A DNA stretch of 38,243 nucleotides from Limousia pullorum (GCA_018714545.1 DVNG01000011.1:1-38243), one strand, 5' to 3'; counted from the stretch's first letter, positions 6,972 through 16,071 are shown. Numbers and translations are program-made. Notes: generated by a model not told the origin, from the sequence alone.

Positions 6972-8006
6972 ATGAAGAGTTTTTCTGAAAGCTATAAGGC
7001 GGCAGGCGTTGACGTAACTGCCGGATATAAAGCTGTTGAGCTTATGAAAAAGCATGTAGCAAGAACAACAACTGAGGGCGTTGTTGCAGGTATCGGCGGT
7101 TTCGGCGGTCTTTTTAAGCCGGATATCGCAGGAATGGAAGAGCCTATTCTCGTAAGCGGTACTGACGGTGTAGGTACAAAGCTTAAGCTTGCTTTCCTTC
7201 TCAACAAGCATGATACTATCGGTATCGACGCTGTTGCTATGTGCGTAAACGACGTTGTATGCTGCGGCGCAAAGCCTTTGTTCTTCCTTGACTATGTGGC
7301 AGTTGGAAAGAATGTTCCTGAGAGAGTTGCAGAGATCGTTTCAGGTATTGCAGACGGCTGCGTTCAGTCAGGCTGCGCTTTGGTAGGCGGCGAAACCGCT
7401 GAGATGCCGGGATTTTATCCTGTTGACGAATACGACGTTGCAGGTTTCTGCGTTGGTATGGTTGACAAGAAAAAGATTATCGACGGAAGCAGACTTGAAA
7501 AGGGCGATGTGCTTATCGGTATTGCTTCTTCCGGTGTTCACTCCAACGGTTTCTCCCTTGTAAGAAAGGTTTTCGACATCAACGAGGAAACAATTCACAA
7601 TACTTACGAGGAGCTTTCAAAGCCTTTGGGCGAGACCTTGCTCACACCTACAAAGATTTATGTTAAGGCTGTTTTGAACCTTATCGAAAATATCGACGTT
7701 AAGGCTATTTCCCACATCACAGGCGGCGGCTTCTATGAGAACATTCCGAGAATGATGAAAGAGGGACTTACAGCAAGAATTAAGAAGGACGCAGTTCCTG
7801 TACTTCCTATCTTTAAGGTAATTCAGAGAGTTGGCAACATCCCTGAAAGAGATATGTTCAACACATTTAATATGGGTATCGGTATGATTGCCGCTGTTCC
7901 TGCATGTCAGGCTGACAAGGCTATAGAGATACTTAACAACATCGGTGAAACTGCGGTTATTCTCGGTGAGGTTGCCGAGGGCAGCGACGGAGTGGTGCTT
8001 GCGTAA
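6972..8006 (+). CDS. purM: Phosphoribosylformylglycinamidine cyclo-ligase (AIR synthetase)
   Basis: PurM closes the imidazole ring, turning FGAM into AIR with ATP. The 344-aa product opens with SYKAAGVDVTAGYKAVELMK and has the signature SGTDGVGTKLKLA. GGETAEMPGFY near residue 140 and SHITGGGFYENIPR in the C-terminal domain are both family marks. AGGAG at 6959-6963 with an 8-nt spacer fixes the ATG at 6972; an in-frame TTG at 6963 overlaps that site and is rejected. The stop overlaps the purN start by one base (TAATG), indicating translational coupling. Length matches the family. Confidence 0.97.
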   Translation: MKSFSESYKAAGVDVTAGYKAVELMKKHVARTTTEGVVAGIGGFGGLFKPDIAGMEEPILVSGTDGVGTKLKLAFLLNKHDTIGIDAVAMCVNDVVCCGAKPLFFLDYVAVGKNVPERVAEIVSGIADGCVQSGCALVGGETAEMPGFYPVDEYDVAGFCVGMVDKKKIIDGSRLEKGDVLIGIASSGVHSNGFSLVRKVFDINEETIHNTYEELSKPLGETLLTPTKIYVKAVLNLIENIDVKAISHITGGGFYENIPRMMKEGLTARIKKDAVPVLPIFKVIQRVGNIPERDMFNTFNMGIGMIAAVPACQADKAIEILNNIGETAVILGEVAEGSDGVVLA

Positions 8007-8632
8007 TGAAAAATATTGTGGTTTTGGTATCCGGAGGAGGTACAAACCTTCAGGCGCTTATTGACGCTTCCGAAAGAGGAGAAATCGAAAACGGCAGAAT
8101 TTCCTGCGTTGTTTCTTCAAACCCAAATGCTTACGCCATTGAAAGAGCAAAGAAACACAACATAGATTACGCCGTTATCAGACGCAAGGATTATGAAAGC
8201 CTTGATTCCTATGACGAGGCGCTGACCGCTCTGCTTTTGGAGAAAAAGGCGGATTTGGTTGTGCTTGCCGGATTTATGACAATTCTTGGCGACAAGGTTA
8301 TAAAACAGTTTGAAAACAGAATGATAAATATACACCCGTCCCTTATTCCAAGCTTTTGCGGAGCAGGCTTTTACGGACTTAAAGTCCACGAAGCCGCCCT
8401 TGCAAGGGGGGTTAAGGTGACAGGAGCTACCGTGCATTTTGTAAACGAGATTTGCGACGGCGGCCCTATAATTCTTCAAAAGGCTGTGGAGATTTCCGAC
8501 GACGATACTGCGGAAACTTTACAGAGAAAGGTTATGGAGCAGGCCGAGTGGAAGATACTTCCAAAGGCGGTATCACTGTTTTGCAGTGAAAAAATTTCGG
8601 TGCAGGGCGGCAGAACAATAATTAAAGATTGA
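8006..8632 (+). CDS. purN: Phosphoribosylglycinamide formyltransferase (PurN)
   Basis: PurN transfers a formyl group from 10-formyltetrahydrofolate to GAR. The 208-aa protein starts with the phosphate-binding VLVSGGGTNLQAL. The catalytic trio is Asn108 and His110 in INIHPSLIPSF, and Asp151 in EICDGGPII. The GATVHFV stretch before it binds folate. The ATG overlaps the purM stop by one base. The frame ends at 8632, and the ribosome site of the next gene overlaps this stop. Length and motifs are normal. The presence of PurN means a formate-dependent PurT is not required here. Confidence 0.97.
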   Translation: MKNIVVLVSGGGTNLQALIDASERGEIENGRISCVVSSNPNAYAIERAKKHNIDYAVIRRKDYESLDSYDEALTALLLEKKADLVVLAGFMTILGDKVIKQFENRMINIHPSLIPSFCGAGFYGLKVHEAALARGVKVTGATVHFVNEICDGGPIILQKAVEISDDDTAETLQRKVMEQAEWKILPKAVSLFCSEKISVQGGRTIIKD

Positions 8633-8646
8633 GGAGGAAACAACAA

Positions 8647-9363
8647 ATGAAACCCGTTTCAGCAGAAAAATATTTGAGTGTTAATCCATATCCGGGCAGA
8701 GGAATTATGCTCGGTAAAAGCGCAGACGGAAAAAAGGCTGTAATCGCTTATTTCATCATGGGCAGAAGCGAGAACAGCAGAAACAGAATTTTTGTTGAGG
8801 AGAAAGACGGTATCCGCACACAGGCTTTTGACGAGAGCAAGCTTGTTGACCCTTCTCTTATTATTTATGCGCCGGTTAGAGTTCTTGGAAACAAGACTAT
8901 CGTTACAAACGGTGACCAGACCGACACAATCTACGAGCTTATGAATCAGCAGATGACATTTGAGCAGTCCTTGAGAACACGTGAGTTTGAGCCGGACGCA
9001 CCAAACTACACACCGAGAATTTCCGGTATTGTAAAGGCAGACAATGGCAAGATGAACTACGCTATGTCAATTCTCAAGAGCGCAAACGGCAACCCTGACT
9101 GCTGCGAGAGATACACATTCTCCTATTCAGCTCCTTTGGCAGGCGAGGGCAGACTTATCCACACATACATGAGCGACGGAAATCCTCTCCCAAGCTTCGA
9201 GGGCGAGCCTGTTCTTGTTGAAATCGGCAACGACGATATCGACAGCTTTGCAAATAAAATTTGGAACGCTTTGAACGAGGAAAATAAGGTATCACTGTTT
9301 GTAAGATACATTGATATTGAAACAGGATGCTTTGAGTCAAGAATTATAAATAAGAATGTATAA
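8647..9363 (+). CDS. purO: Stand-alone IMP cyclohydrolase (PurO-like, PF07826 type)
   Basis: The enzyme closes FAICAR to IMP, the last step of purine synthesis. It is not the PurH N-terminal domain but resembles the IMP_cyclohyd family that includes archaeal PurO. The opening is YPGRGIMLGKSADGKKAVIAY, then IMGRSENSRNRIF with the conserved R-S-x-x-x-R-N-R, and a later NYTPRISG. GAGGAGGAA at 8631-8639 sets the ATG at 8647; a GTG-like extension upstream is discarded. It sits between purN and a PurH-type transformylase that lacks a cyclohydrolase domain, which explains its presence. Assignment rests on remembered family motifs plus context, so the symbol is given with some caution. Confidence 0.85.
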   Translation: MKPVSAEKYLSVNPYPGRGIMLGKSADGKKAVIAYFIMGRSENSRNRIFVEEKDGIRTQAFDESKLVDPSLIIYAPVRVLGNKTIVTNGDQTDTIYELMNQQMTFEQSLRTREFEPDAPNYTPRISGIVKADNGKMNYAMSILKSANGNPDCCERYTFSYSAPLAGEGRLIHTYMSDGNPLPSFEGEPVLVEIGNDDIDSFANKIWNALNEENKVSLFVRYIDIETGCFESRIINKNV

Positions 9364-9395
9364 TATATAGTTTGATGAAGTAAGGGGATAGTGAA

Positions 9396-10574
9396 ATGAA
9401 CGATTTGCTTTTAAAATACGGCTGTAACCCGAACCAGAAGCCATCAAAAATCTTTATGAAAGACGGTTCTGACCTTCCAATCGAGGTTTTAAACGGCAAT
9501 CCGGGTTATATCAACTTTTTGGACGCTTTCAACAGCTGGCAGCTTGTCTGCGAGCTTAAAGCAGCTACAGGACTTCCGGCAGCAGCTTCATTTAAGCATG
9601 TAAGCCCTGCAGGTGCTGCTGTTGCTACAGAGCTTTCCGACACTCTTAAAAAGATTTACTTTGTTGACGATTTGGAGCTTTCTCCAATCGCCTGCGCATA
9701 TGCAAAGGCAAGAGGCGCAGACAGAATGTCCTCTTACGGCGACTGGGTTGCACTTTCCGACACCTGTGACGCTTCCGTTGCAACTCTCCTTAAAAGAGAG
9801 GTTTCCGACGGAATTATCGCCCCTGACTACACCGAGGAAGCTTTGGAAATCCTCAAGTCAAAGAGAGGCGGCAGATACAATGTTGTAAAGATTGACCCTA
9901 ACTACAAGCCTGCTGCTGTAGAGCATAAGGATGTTTTCGGCGTTACTTTCCAGCAGGGAAGAAACGAGCTTCTTATAAACGAAGCAATGCTTATGCAGAA
10001 CATTGTTACAGAGAACAAAGAGTTTACAGAGGAAGCAAAGAGAGATTTGCTGATAGCTCTTATCACACTTAAATATACACAGTCCAACTCCGTTTGCTAT
10101 GCAAAGGACGGACAGGCTATCGGCGTTGGCGCAGGTCAGCAGTCAAGAATTCACTGCACAAGACTTGCAGGAAACAAGGCTGATATCTGGTACCTCAGAC
10201 AGCATCCGAAGGTATTAAATCTTCCTTTCGTTGACGATATCAGACGTCCTGACCGTGACAACACAATCGACGTTTATATCTCCGACGATTACGAGGATGT
10301 ATTGGCAGAGGGAACATGGCAGCAGTTCTTCAAAACAAAGCCAGAGCCTCTTTCAAGAGAAGAGAAAAAAGAATGGCTTAAGACACTCAAGGGCGTTTCC
10401 TTGGGCTCTGACGCATTCTTTCCATTCGGCGACAACATCGAGAGAGCAAAGCGTTCAGGCGTTGAGTTTATCGCACAGCCGGGCGGCTCTATAAGAGATG
10501 ACAACGTAATAGATACCTGCAACAAGTACAACATGGTTATGTGCTTTACAGGAATTCGTCTGTTCCATCACTGA
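9396..10574 (+). CDS. purH: Stand-alone AICAR formyltransferase (PurH C-terminal-type)
   Basis: The enzyme formylates AICAR to FAICAR using 10-formyltetrahydrofolate. At 392 aa it is shorter than bifunctional PurH (about 510-520) and begins directly in the transformylase part: LKYGCNPNQKPSKIF, then PAAASFKHVSPAGAA, holding the catalytic Lys67-His68 pair. Later marks include LKYTQSNSVCYAKDGQ and GAGQQSRIHCTRLAG. There is no IMP cyclohydrolase (MGS-like) domain, and a separate cyclohydrolase gene precedes it by 32 bp. AAGGGGA about 7 nt before ATG is a good ribosome site. The symbol purH is used loosely, since only half of that protein is present. Confidence 0.93.
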   Translation: MNDLLLKYGCNPNQKPSKIFMKDGSDLPIEVLNGNPGYINFLDAFNSWQLVCELKAATGLPAAASFKHVSPAGAAVATELSDTLKKIYFVDDLELSPIACAYAKARGADRMSSYGDWVALSDTCDASVATLLKREVSDGIIAPDYTEEALEILKSKRGGRYNVVKIDPNYKPAAVEHKDVFGVTFQQGRNELLINEAMLMQNIVTENKEFTEEAKRDLLIALITLKYTQSNSVCYAKDGQAIGVGAGQQSRIHCTRLAGNKADIWYLRQHPKVLNLPFVDDIRRPDRDNTIDVYISDDYEDVLAEGTWQQFFKTKPEPLSREEKKEWLKTLKGVSLGSDAFFPFGDNIERAKRSGVEFIAQPGGSIRDDNVIDTCNKYNMVMCFTGIRLFHH

Positions 10575-10589
10575 TACGAGGTGCGCTGT

Positions 10590-11864
10590 ATGAAAATATT
10601 GATGATAGGTTCCGGCGGAAGAGAACATGCCCTTATCAAAAAGCTTCTTGAAAGTCCAAAGGTGGAGAAAATCTACTGCGCTCCCGGCAACGGCGGTATC
10701 GCCTGCGACGCTGAGAACGTTAATATCTCCGCAATGGACATTGAGGGCGTTGTGAATTTTTCAAAGGAAAATAAAATAGATTTGGTTTTTGTAGCTCCTG
10801 ACGACCCGCTTGCCGCAGGTATGGTGGACGCTTTGGAGGCTGAGGGCATAAGAGCTTTCGGTCCTAAGAAGGCTGCGGCAGAAATCGAGGCTTCAAAGGT
10901 TTTCTCTAAAAATCTCATGAAGAAATACGGTATTCCAACAGCAGATTATCAGGTTTTTGACAGCTCAAAGGACGCCCTTGATTATGTTGTAAACAACAAT
11001 ATGGCTCCTGTTGTAGTAAAAGCCGACGGTCTTGCTTTGGGTAAAGGCGTGCTTATCTGCCAGACAGTTGAGGACGCAAAGGCTGCAATCCATTCCATTA
11101 TGGATGACAAGAAATTCGGTGAGTCAGGCAGCCGTGTAGTTATCGAGGAATTTCTCACAGGCCCAGAGGTTTCCGTTCTTTCATTTACAGACGGAAAGTG
11201 TGTAAAGCCTATGGTAAGTTCAAAGGACCACAAGAGAGCCTTGGACGGCGACAAGGGTCTTAACACAGGCGGAATGGGCACAATCAGCCCGAACCCATAC
11301 TACACAGATGAAATGGCTGAGATTTGCAGAAAGACAATCTTTGAACCTACAATCGAAGCTATGAACAAAGAGGGCAGAACCTTTAAGGGATGTCTTTATT
11401 TCGGCCTTATGCTCACACCAAAGGGTCCGAAGGTTATAGAGTACAACGCACGTTTCGGCGACCCTGAAACTCAGGTTGTGCTTCCACGCCTTGAAACCGA
11501 TTTGGTTGATATCTGTGAAGCCGTTATCGACGGAACACTTGGCGACCTTGATATTAAGTGGAAAAAGGGAGCAGCCGCATGTGTTGTTATGGCAAGCGGC
11601 GGATATCCTGAAAGCTACAAAAAGGGTATAGAGATGAGCGGCCTTGATGAAAAAGGCGGGGTAGAAGGTGCAATAGTTTACCATGCGGGCACAAAACTGG
11701 AAAACGGCAAATTCTACACAAACGGCGGACGAGTATTGGGCGTAACCGCAGTTGACGACACCCTTGAGGGCGCACTGAAAAAAGCTTATGAGGCTGTTGA
11801 AAAAATAAGCTTCGAGGGCGCACACTATAGAAAAGACATCGGAACTTGTCCTGTTATTGTTTGA
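10590..11864 (+). CDS. purD: Phosphoribosylamine--glycine ligase (GAR synthetase)
   Basis: PurD joins glycine to phosphoribosylamine with ATP, the second step of the pathway. The 424-aa product starts with GSGGREHALIKKL. It has an ATP-grasp core with VVKADGLALGKGV, the NTGGMGTISPNP turn and EYNARFGDPETQVVLPRL near the metal site. A GTG at 10581 overlaps the GAGGTG ribosome site; the ATG at 10590 is spaced correctly and preferred. It is the last recognisable purine gene of the operon. No terminator follows before the metallophosphoesterase at 11904, so read-through is possible. Confidence 0.97.
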   Translation: MKILMIGSGGREHALIKKLLESPKVEKIYCAPGNGGIACDAENVNISAMDIEGVVNFSKENKIDLVFVAPDDPLAAGMVDALEAEGIRAFGPKKAAAEIEASKVFSKNLMKKYGIPTADYQVFDSSKDALDYVVNNNMAPVVVKADGLALGKGVLICQTVEDAKAAIHSIMDDKKFGESGSRVVIEEFLTGPEVSVLSFTDGKCVKPMVSSKDHKRALDGDKGLNTGGMGTISPNPYYTDEMAEICRKTIFEPTIEAMNKEGRTFKGCLYFGLMLTPKGPKVIEYNARFGDPETQVVLPRLETDLVDICEAVIDGTLGDLDIKWKKGAAACVVMASGGYPESYKKGIEMSGLDEKGGVEGAIVYHAGTKLENGKFYTNGGRVLGVTAVDDTLEGALKKAYEAVEKISFEGAHYRKDIGTCPVIV

Positions 11865-11903
11865 TTTCCTTTTCCAAATTCCCATTGAAAAGAGGATTTG
11901 TAA

Positions 11904-12776
11904 TTGAAATTTGCAACAGCGGTTGTTATCGTCTTTGTTTTGGCGATGATTTATTGTGTGTACAATTATTTTGCAATGCAGAAAATTACGTTGAGCAATT
12001 ATGTTGTCAGTGACAAAAGAATAAAGAAAAAGATAAGGATTGTTCACCTGAGTGATTTGCATTTAAAGGAGTTCGGGGAGTTTAACGGGGAACTTGCCCA
12101 AAAAATTTCTGAGCAAAACCCGGATGTGGTGGTTGTGACAGGTGATATGTGCAGGCGAGGAAATAAGGATTACACGCCTATAACTCAGCTTTTGGAGGAG
12201 GTTGTGAAAACCGCTCCGGTGTACTACGCCTTGGGAAACCATGAACTGGACTACCTGAAAGATTACAACGATGAGATACTGAGGGAAATCAAAAGAACAG
12301 GCACGGTGATTTTGGATAATGAAATCGCCTGCCTTGAGGTGAAAGGCTCAAAGCTGAAATTTTTGGGTCTTAGCTGGTATGAAGAATTATCGGAATACGG
12401 CATAAATTCGCCTGAGATACAGGAAGAAATAAAGCTGTTAAATAAATTCTGTCAGGGAGATGACTATAAAATACTTTTGTGTCATTACCCTGAATATGCA
12501 AATAGCCGCTATAAGGGCAAATGCAAGGAGTTTTTAAACTACAAGTTTGACCTTATGCTTTCGGGACATGCCCACGGAGGTCTTGTGAGACTTCCATTTA
12601 TAGGCGGTGTGATTGCGCCGTCCCAGGGACTTTTTCCGAAATACGACAAGGGTATTTACGATTTTGACGGCTTTAAACTTGTGGTTTCGACAGGACTTGG
12701 GGATACCGGATATTTTTTCCGTGTCAACAATCCTCCGGAAATTGTAACAGTGGATTTAGTACCGAATGAACAATAA
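11904..12776 (+). CDS. Membrane-anchored calcineurin-like metallophosphoesterase (YkuE/YaeI type)
   Basis: The 290-aa product has an N-terminal hydrophobic anchor at about residues 4-25, then a metallophosphoesterase domain with all the dinuclear-metal motifs in order: HLSDLHL, VVTGDM, ALGNHE, LCHYPEY and LSGHAHGG. This arrangement is typical of the YkuE/YaeI group. The TTG start is chosen because AAGAGGA lies 8 nt upstream. It is 39 bp after purD with no terminator between, and a strong terminator follows. The substrate cannot be read from the sequence; related proteins act on phosphodiester or pyrophosphate bonds, including lipid-linked ones. Confidence 0.88.
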   Translation: MKFATAVVIVFVLAMIYCVYNYFAMQKITLSNYVVSDKRIKKKIRIVHLSDLHLKEFGEFNGELAQKISEQNPDVVVVTGDMCRRGNKDYTPITQLLEEVVKTAPVYYALGNHELDYLKDYNDEILREIKRTGTVILDNEIACLEVKGSKLKFLGLSWYEELSEYGINSPEIQEEIKLLNKFCQGDDYKILLCHYPEYANSRYKGKCKEFLNYKFDLMLSGHAHGGLVRLPFIGGVIAPSQGLFPKYDKGIYDFDGFKLVVSTGLGDTGYFFRVNNPPEIVTVDLVPNEQ

Positions 12777-12779
12777 ATA

Positions 12780-12815
12780 ACATAAAGGAGCAGAAATCTG
12801 CTCCTTTATGTTTTG
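12780..12815 (+). terminator. Intrinsic terminator after the metallophosphoesterase
   Basis: ACATAAAGGAGCAGA (12780-12794) pairs perfectly with TCTGCTCCTTTATGT (12797-12811), followed by more T. This is one of the strongest stems in the window and ends the pur/phosphoesterase unit. Confidence 0.9.
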
Positions 12816-12889
12816 TAAAACACCTTCATATATTTTGATGTTTGTAAATGCTAAAAAAAGAATATTTAAAAATATTTTAAAAATTTTTA

Positions 12890-12917
12890 TTGACTTTTGG
12901 AAAAGTGATGTTATAAT
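12890..12917 (+). promoter_or_regulatory. Sigma-A promoter for the HdeD-like gene
   Basis: TTGACT at 12890-12895, a 16-bp spacer and perfect TATAAT at 12912-12917, about 50 bp before the start codon. Confidence 0.75.
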
Positions 12918-12926
12918 TTACATATC

Positions 12927-12938
12927 GCTATATATAGC
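12927..12938. promoter_or_regulatory. 12-bp perfect palindrome at the HdeD-like transcription start
   Basis: GCTATATATAGC lies 9 bp after the -10 box, so it spans the expected transcription start. That position suits a repressor operator. No protein is known to bind it here. Confidence 0.4.
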
Positions 12939-12965
12939 AAGTAAAAACAGAAAGAGAGTGGTATA

Positions 12966-13481
12966 ATGAAAATTGCGGGTATTGTATTAGGAGTGATAAC
13001 TGCACTGTTGGGAGTTTACGCTTTTTGTGTTCCGCTTGGAGTATTTCTCGGAATATCCTGGGTTATTGCGGTACTTATAATTGTAAACGGTGTTGAGTCG
13101 ATTGCTGACGGTGTTGCTTCACAGCCAAAGAAGGACACAGGTAAAATTGTTTTAGGTGCATTGATTGTGCTGGCAGGTATTTTCCTTTTGTTCAGCGGAA
13201 TTTTGAGATTCCTTACAGATATGATGATGGTTTACCTGATCGGCGGCGCTTTGATTCTTTATGGTATTTTCCAGATTGTTGCGGGCTGGAAGAAAAAGGA
13301 GATTTCTACAGGCGCAGGCGTGATTTCTATTATCTGCGGAGTTATTTCAGTAATCGGTGGATTCTTGGCTTTCGGACATCCTTTCCTTACAATGATTTCC
13401 GTTGGTTACATAATAGCTTTCAACCTCATTATGCAGGGTGTAAACATGATTGTTATTGCTGTAAACAGAGATAAGTTTTAA
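12966..13481 (+). CDS. HdeD/DUF308 family membrane protein
   Basis: The 171-aa protein is almost wholly hydrophobic, with six predicted helices arranged as three hairpins. Each hairpin has a GxxxxxxG-x-Y/F pattern (GVITALLGVYAF, ALIVLAGIFLLFSG, SIICGVISVIGGFLA), which is typical of DUF308 repeats in HdeD-like proteins. HdeD in E. coli is linked to acid resistance; in Firmicutes the role is unclear. A weak AAAGAGAG site lies before the ATG. It is monocistronic, with a clear promoter, an operator-like palindrome and a terminator. Confidence 0.8.
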   Translation: MKIAGIVLGVITALLGVYAFCVPLGVFLGISWVIAVLIIVNGVESIADGVASQPKKDTGKIVLGALIVLAGIFLLFSGILRFLTDMMMVYLIGGALILYGIFQIVAGWKKKEISTGAGVISIICGVISVIGGFLAFGHPFLTMISVGYIIAFNLIMQGVNMIVIAVNRDKF

Positions 13482-13502
13482 TTGAATATTACGGCACTTA
13501 AA

Positions 13503-13540
13503 AAGGCTGTCACCGAAATTTAGGTGACAGCCTTAATTTT
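13503..13540. terminator. Bidirectional intrinsic terminator
   Basis: AAGGCTGTCACC (13503-13514) pairs perfectly with GGTGACAGCCTT (13523-13534). A T-rich run follows on the plus strand and an A run precedes the left arm, so it can end both the HdeD-like gene and the convergent P-type ATPase gene. Confidence 0.88.
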
Positions 13541-15881
13541 ATAAGTATTTCTTTTTGTAACGCTGGTCAAGCTTGCTTCCCACAAAATTATACAGGAGAT
13601 TAAATACTACAAATGAAACCGCAATCAGCGAAACGGTAATAGTCAAAGTTGTGGTGGTGAATGGAACTATATTAAACAGATTTGAAAATACAGTCATTCC
13701 TATCACAAGTCCCGACACTATGAAAGCCACAAGGGCGGTTCTTATAGGGTTAAAGGGGATGCAGATTCTTATTATAAGAATTATTCCGGTAAATGAGGTA
13801 ACAATGGTAGCGATTGTGGAAATCTGTTCGTCCGTTATATGCCAGACCTCAGAAGCAATACACAGGAATATTATGTTTAAGATTATGGTCACAGCTCCGG
13901 GGATTGCACGTGACAGAATGTTTAAAAGAAAGTTTCCTGTAACTCGCTCTTTGTTTGGTTCAAGCGCCAGCACAAATGAGGGTATTCCTATTGCAAAAGC
14001 TCCGAATAGCGACATTTGAATTGGCTCAAAGGGATAGCGAATATTTACAAAAATAAACATTACGCTTAAAACCATTGAGAAAAGTGTTTTCACAAAAAAC
14101 AGGGATGCGCTTCGCTGAATATTGTTAATAGAGCGGCGACCCTCGGCAACTACACGGGGCATGGCTGAAAAATCATTGTTTATAAGCACAAGCTGTGCCA
14201 CATTTCTTGCGGCGTCGCTTCCCGAAGCCATCGCCACGGAACAGTCAGCCTCTTTCAAAGCCAAAACATCGTTTACGCCGTCGCCGGTCATTGCTACAGT
14301 GTGTTTGTGGTGCTGTAAAGCTTTTACGAATTTGAGCTTCTGATGAGGTGTTACTCTTCCGAATACAGAATATTTTTCAACAGCGTTGTCTATGTCCTCG
14401 TCGGTTTCAAGGGTTGTGGCGTCAATCGCCATTTCGGCGTTGGGAATACCTGCGGCCTTGGCAATGTTGGAAACGGTTTTTACATTGTCGCCGGAAATAA
14501 CCTTTAAGGTTACGCCCTGCTCGGTAAAGTATTTTATTGTCTGAGGTGCTTCCGGTCTTATTTTGTCCATAATGAGAACCAAAGCTATCGGCTCAGGCTC
14601 ACCGATAATATTGCCCTCGTCGTCAAAGCCTTTGGCGGTGGCTACGGTGATAACCCTGTATATTCCGCCGATTTTTTCAATCTCTTTTGAAATAAGGGAA
14701 TATCGGTCCTTAAGAATAAATTCTCCTGCGCCCATAACTATAGCTGTTCCGTCCGACAAAACTGCGCCCGACCATTTTTTCTCGGAAGAAAAGCTTATGA
14801 AACGCTGTGGCTTTTGGGCGTTTGTATTTTTGTCTTTGTAGTAATTTATAAAAGCCATTATTGTGGCGTTGTCATCGTCTGTGTACTTGGCGATTGAGCT
14901 TAACGCAAAGTCCAGCTTTTCTTTTGAAGTGTTGCCGAGGATATGTATTTTCTCGATTTCCATTTCCTCGTTGGTTATAGTTCCTGTTTTGTCAAGGCAC
15001 AGCACGTCAACCCTCGCCAGGTTTTCAATACAGTAAAGCTCCTGAACCAAAACTTTGTATTTTGAAAGACGGATAACAGCCACCGCAAGAACTGTACTTG
15101 TCAAAAGCACAAGTCCCTCGGGAATCATTCCGATAAGGGCGGCGACGGTGCTGACTATTGCGTCGTTAAATTCAACACTGCCACGGAAATACTGATTGCA
15201 GAAAAGCAAGGCTCCCACCGGAAAAATTACAAAAGAAACAAACTTGATTATTTTGTTGAGGGTGGTCATAATTTCCGACTTGACCTTTTTGATGTATTTG
15301 GCGCTGTTGTTGATTTTAGTGGCGTAGTTGTCTTTTCCCACATGGACTACCTTTGCCACACATTCGCCCGAGGAGATAAAGCTTCCTGAAAACAGCATAT
15401 CTCCGGCTTTTTTTGATACAAGGTCGGACTCGCCGGTCAAAAGGCTTTCATTTACGCTTACATTGCCCTCAAGCAAAATACTGTCTGAGGGTATTTGGTT
15501 TCCTCTTTTAAGAATTATAATGTCGTCAAGAACAATTTGATTTATTCCTATTTCTTTTTCAGTGCCGTCACGCATTACCGTTACTTGGCTGGAAACCATG
15601 ATTGAAAGCTTGTCAACCGTAAGCTTTGAGCGTATCGCCTGAATAATTCCTATAAGTGTGTTGCATATTATTATGCCCATAAACAGCACATTTTTATAGG
15701 AGCCTGCCATAATAACAGCGGCGGCAAGGATAAAGTTTATAATATTGAAAAGGGAAAAGATATTTTCCGTCAGTATTCGTTTTATTGATTTTGTTTTGAC
15801 ATCTGTATCGTAATTGACAAGACCCTTTTTTTCACGGCTTTCAACCTCCCGGGAGGAAAGACCTTTGAGATTTACTTCCAA
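13539..15881 (-). CDS. Cation-translocating P-type ATPase (Exp7/CtpE-like)
   Basis: The 780-aa transporter couples ATP hydrolysis to cation movement across the membrane. Visible motifs in order: TGES at 149-152 (dephosphorylation loop), PEGL at 254-257 in M4, the phosphorylated Asp297 in DKTGT, and MTGDGVNDVLALKEAD in the hinge. There are four helices before and about six after the catalytic core, and no N-terminal heavy-metal-binding domain. PEGL in M4 fits Ca/Mn-type pumps. The short N-terminus and overall layout resemble the streptococcal Exp7 and mycobacterial CtpE group. The start is TTG (15879-15881) with a weak GGTGA site, so the exact start is less sure. Substrate specificity is inference. 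Confidence 0.88.
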   Translation of the reverse strand: MEVNLKGLSSREVESREKKGLVNYDTDVKTKSIKRILTENIFSLFNIINFILAAAVIMAGSYKNVLFMGIIICNTLIGIIQAIRSKLTVDKLSIMVSSQVTVMRDGTEKEIGINQIVLDDIIILKRGNQIPSDSILLEGNVSVNESLLTGESDLVSKKAGDMLFSGSFISSGECVAKVVHVGKDNYATKINNSAKYIKKVKSEIMTTLNKIIKFVSFVIFPVGALLFCNQYFRGSVEFNDAIVSTVAALIGMIPEGLVLLTSTVLAVAVIRLSKYKVLVQELYCIENLARVDVLCLDKTGTITNEEMEIEKIHILGNTSKEKLDFALSSIAKYTDDDNATIMAFINYYKDKNTNAQKPQRFISFSSEKKWSGAVLSDGTAIVMGAGEFILKDRYSLISKEIEKIGGIYRVITVATAKGFDDEGNIIGEPEPIALVLIMDKIRPEAPQTIKYFTEQGVTLKVISGDNVKTVSNIAKAAGIPNAEMAIDATTLETDEDIDNAVEKYSVFGRVTPHQKLKFVKALQHHKHTVAMTGDGVNDVLALKEADCSVAMASGSDAARNVAQLVLINNDFSAMPRVVAEGRRSINNIQRSASLFFVKTLFSMVLSVMFIFVNIRYPFEPIQMSLFGAFAIGIPSFVLALEPNKERVTGNFLLNILSRAIPGAVTIILNIIFLCIASEVWHITDEQISTIATIVTSFTGIILIIRICIPFNPIRTALVAFIVSGLVIGMTVFSNLFNIVPFTTTTLTITVSLIAVSFVVFNLLYNFVGSKLDQRYKKKYL

Positions 15882-16002
15882 TTAAATCACCGTCCAATTA
15901 TATAAGAAAAAAGGAATTGAATATCTGTTTGAATATTACAAAATATATGTGATGAAAATGTGATTGTATTATGTTGATTAGTACAAATATACATTTTAAA
16001 AA

Positions 16003-16060
16003 TATAAAAAAACAGAACCAAACAGGGAAACAATCCATGTTACCCTTTGCTTGGTTCTGT
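16003..16060 (-). terminator. Intrinsic terminator of the LysR gene
   Basis: On the minus strand ACAGAACCAA (complement of 16051-16060) pairs with TTGGTTCTGT (complement of 16012-16021), with extra pairing inside, followed by seven T. It lies just past the LysR stop. The remaining DNA to 15882 is AT-rich, with no clear promoter for the ATPase gene. Confidence 0.85.
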
Positions 16061-16071
16061 ATAGTTCAAAA

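Noticed and set aside
11220..12062. A 280-codon open frame on the minus strand across purD and the phosphoesterase start
   Set aside because: It lies antisense to well-supported genes and its translation has no family features; it is a shadow of codon bias.
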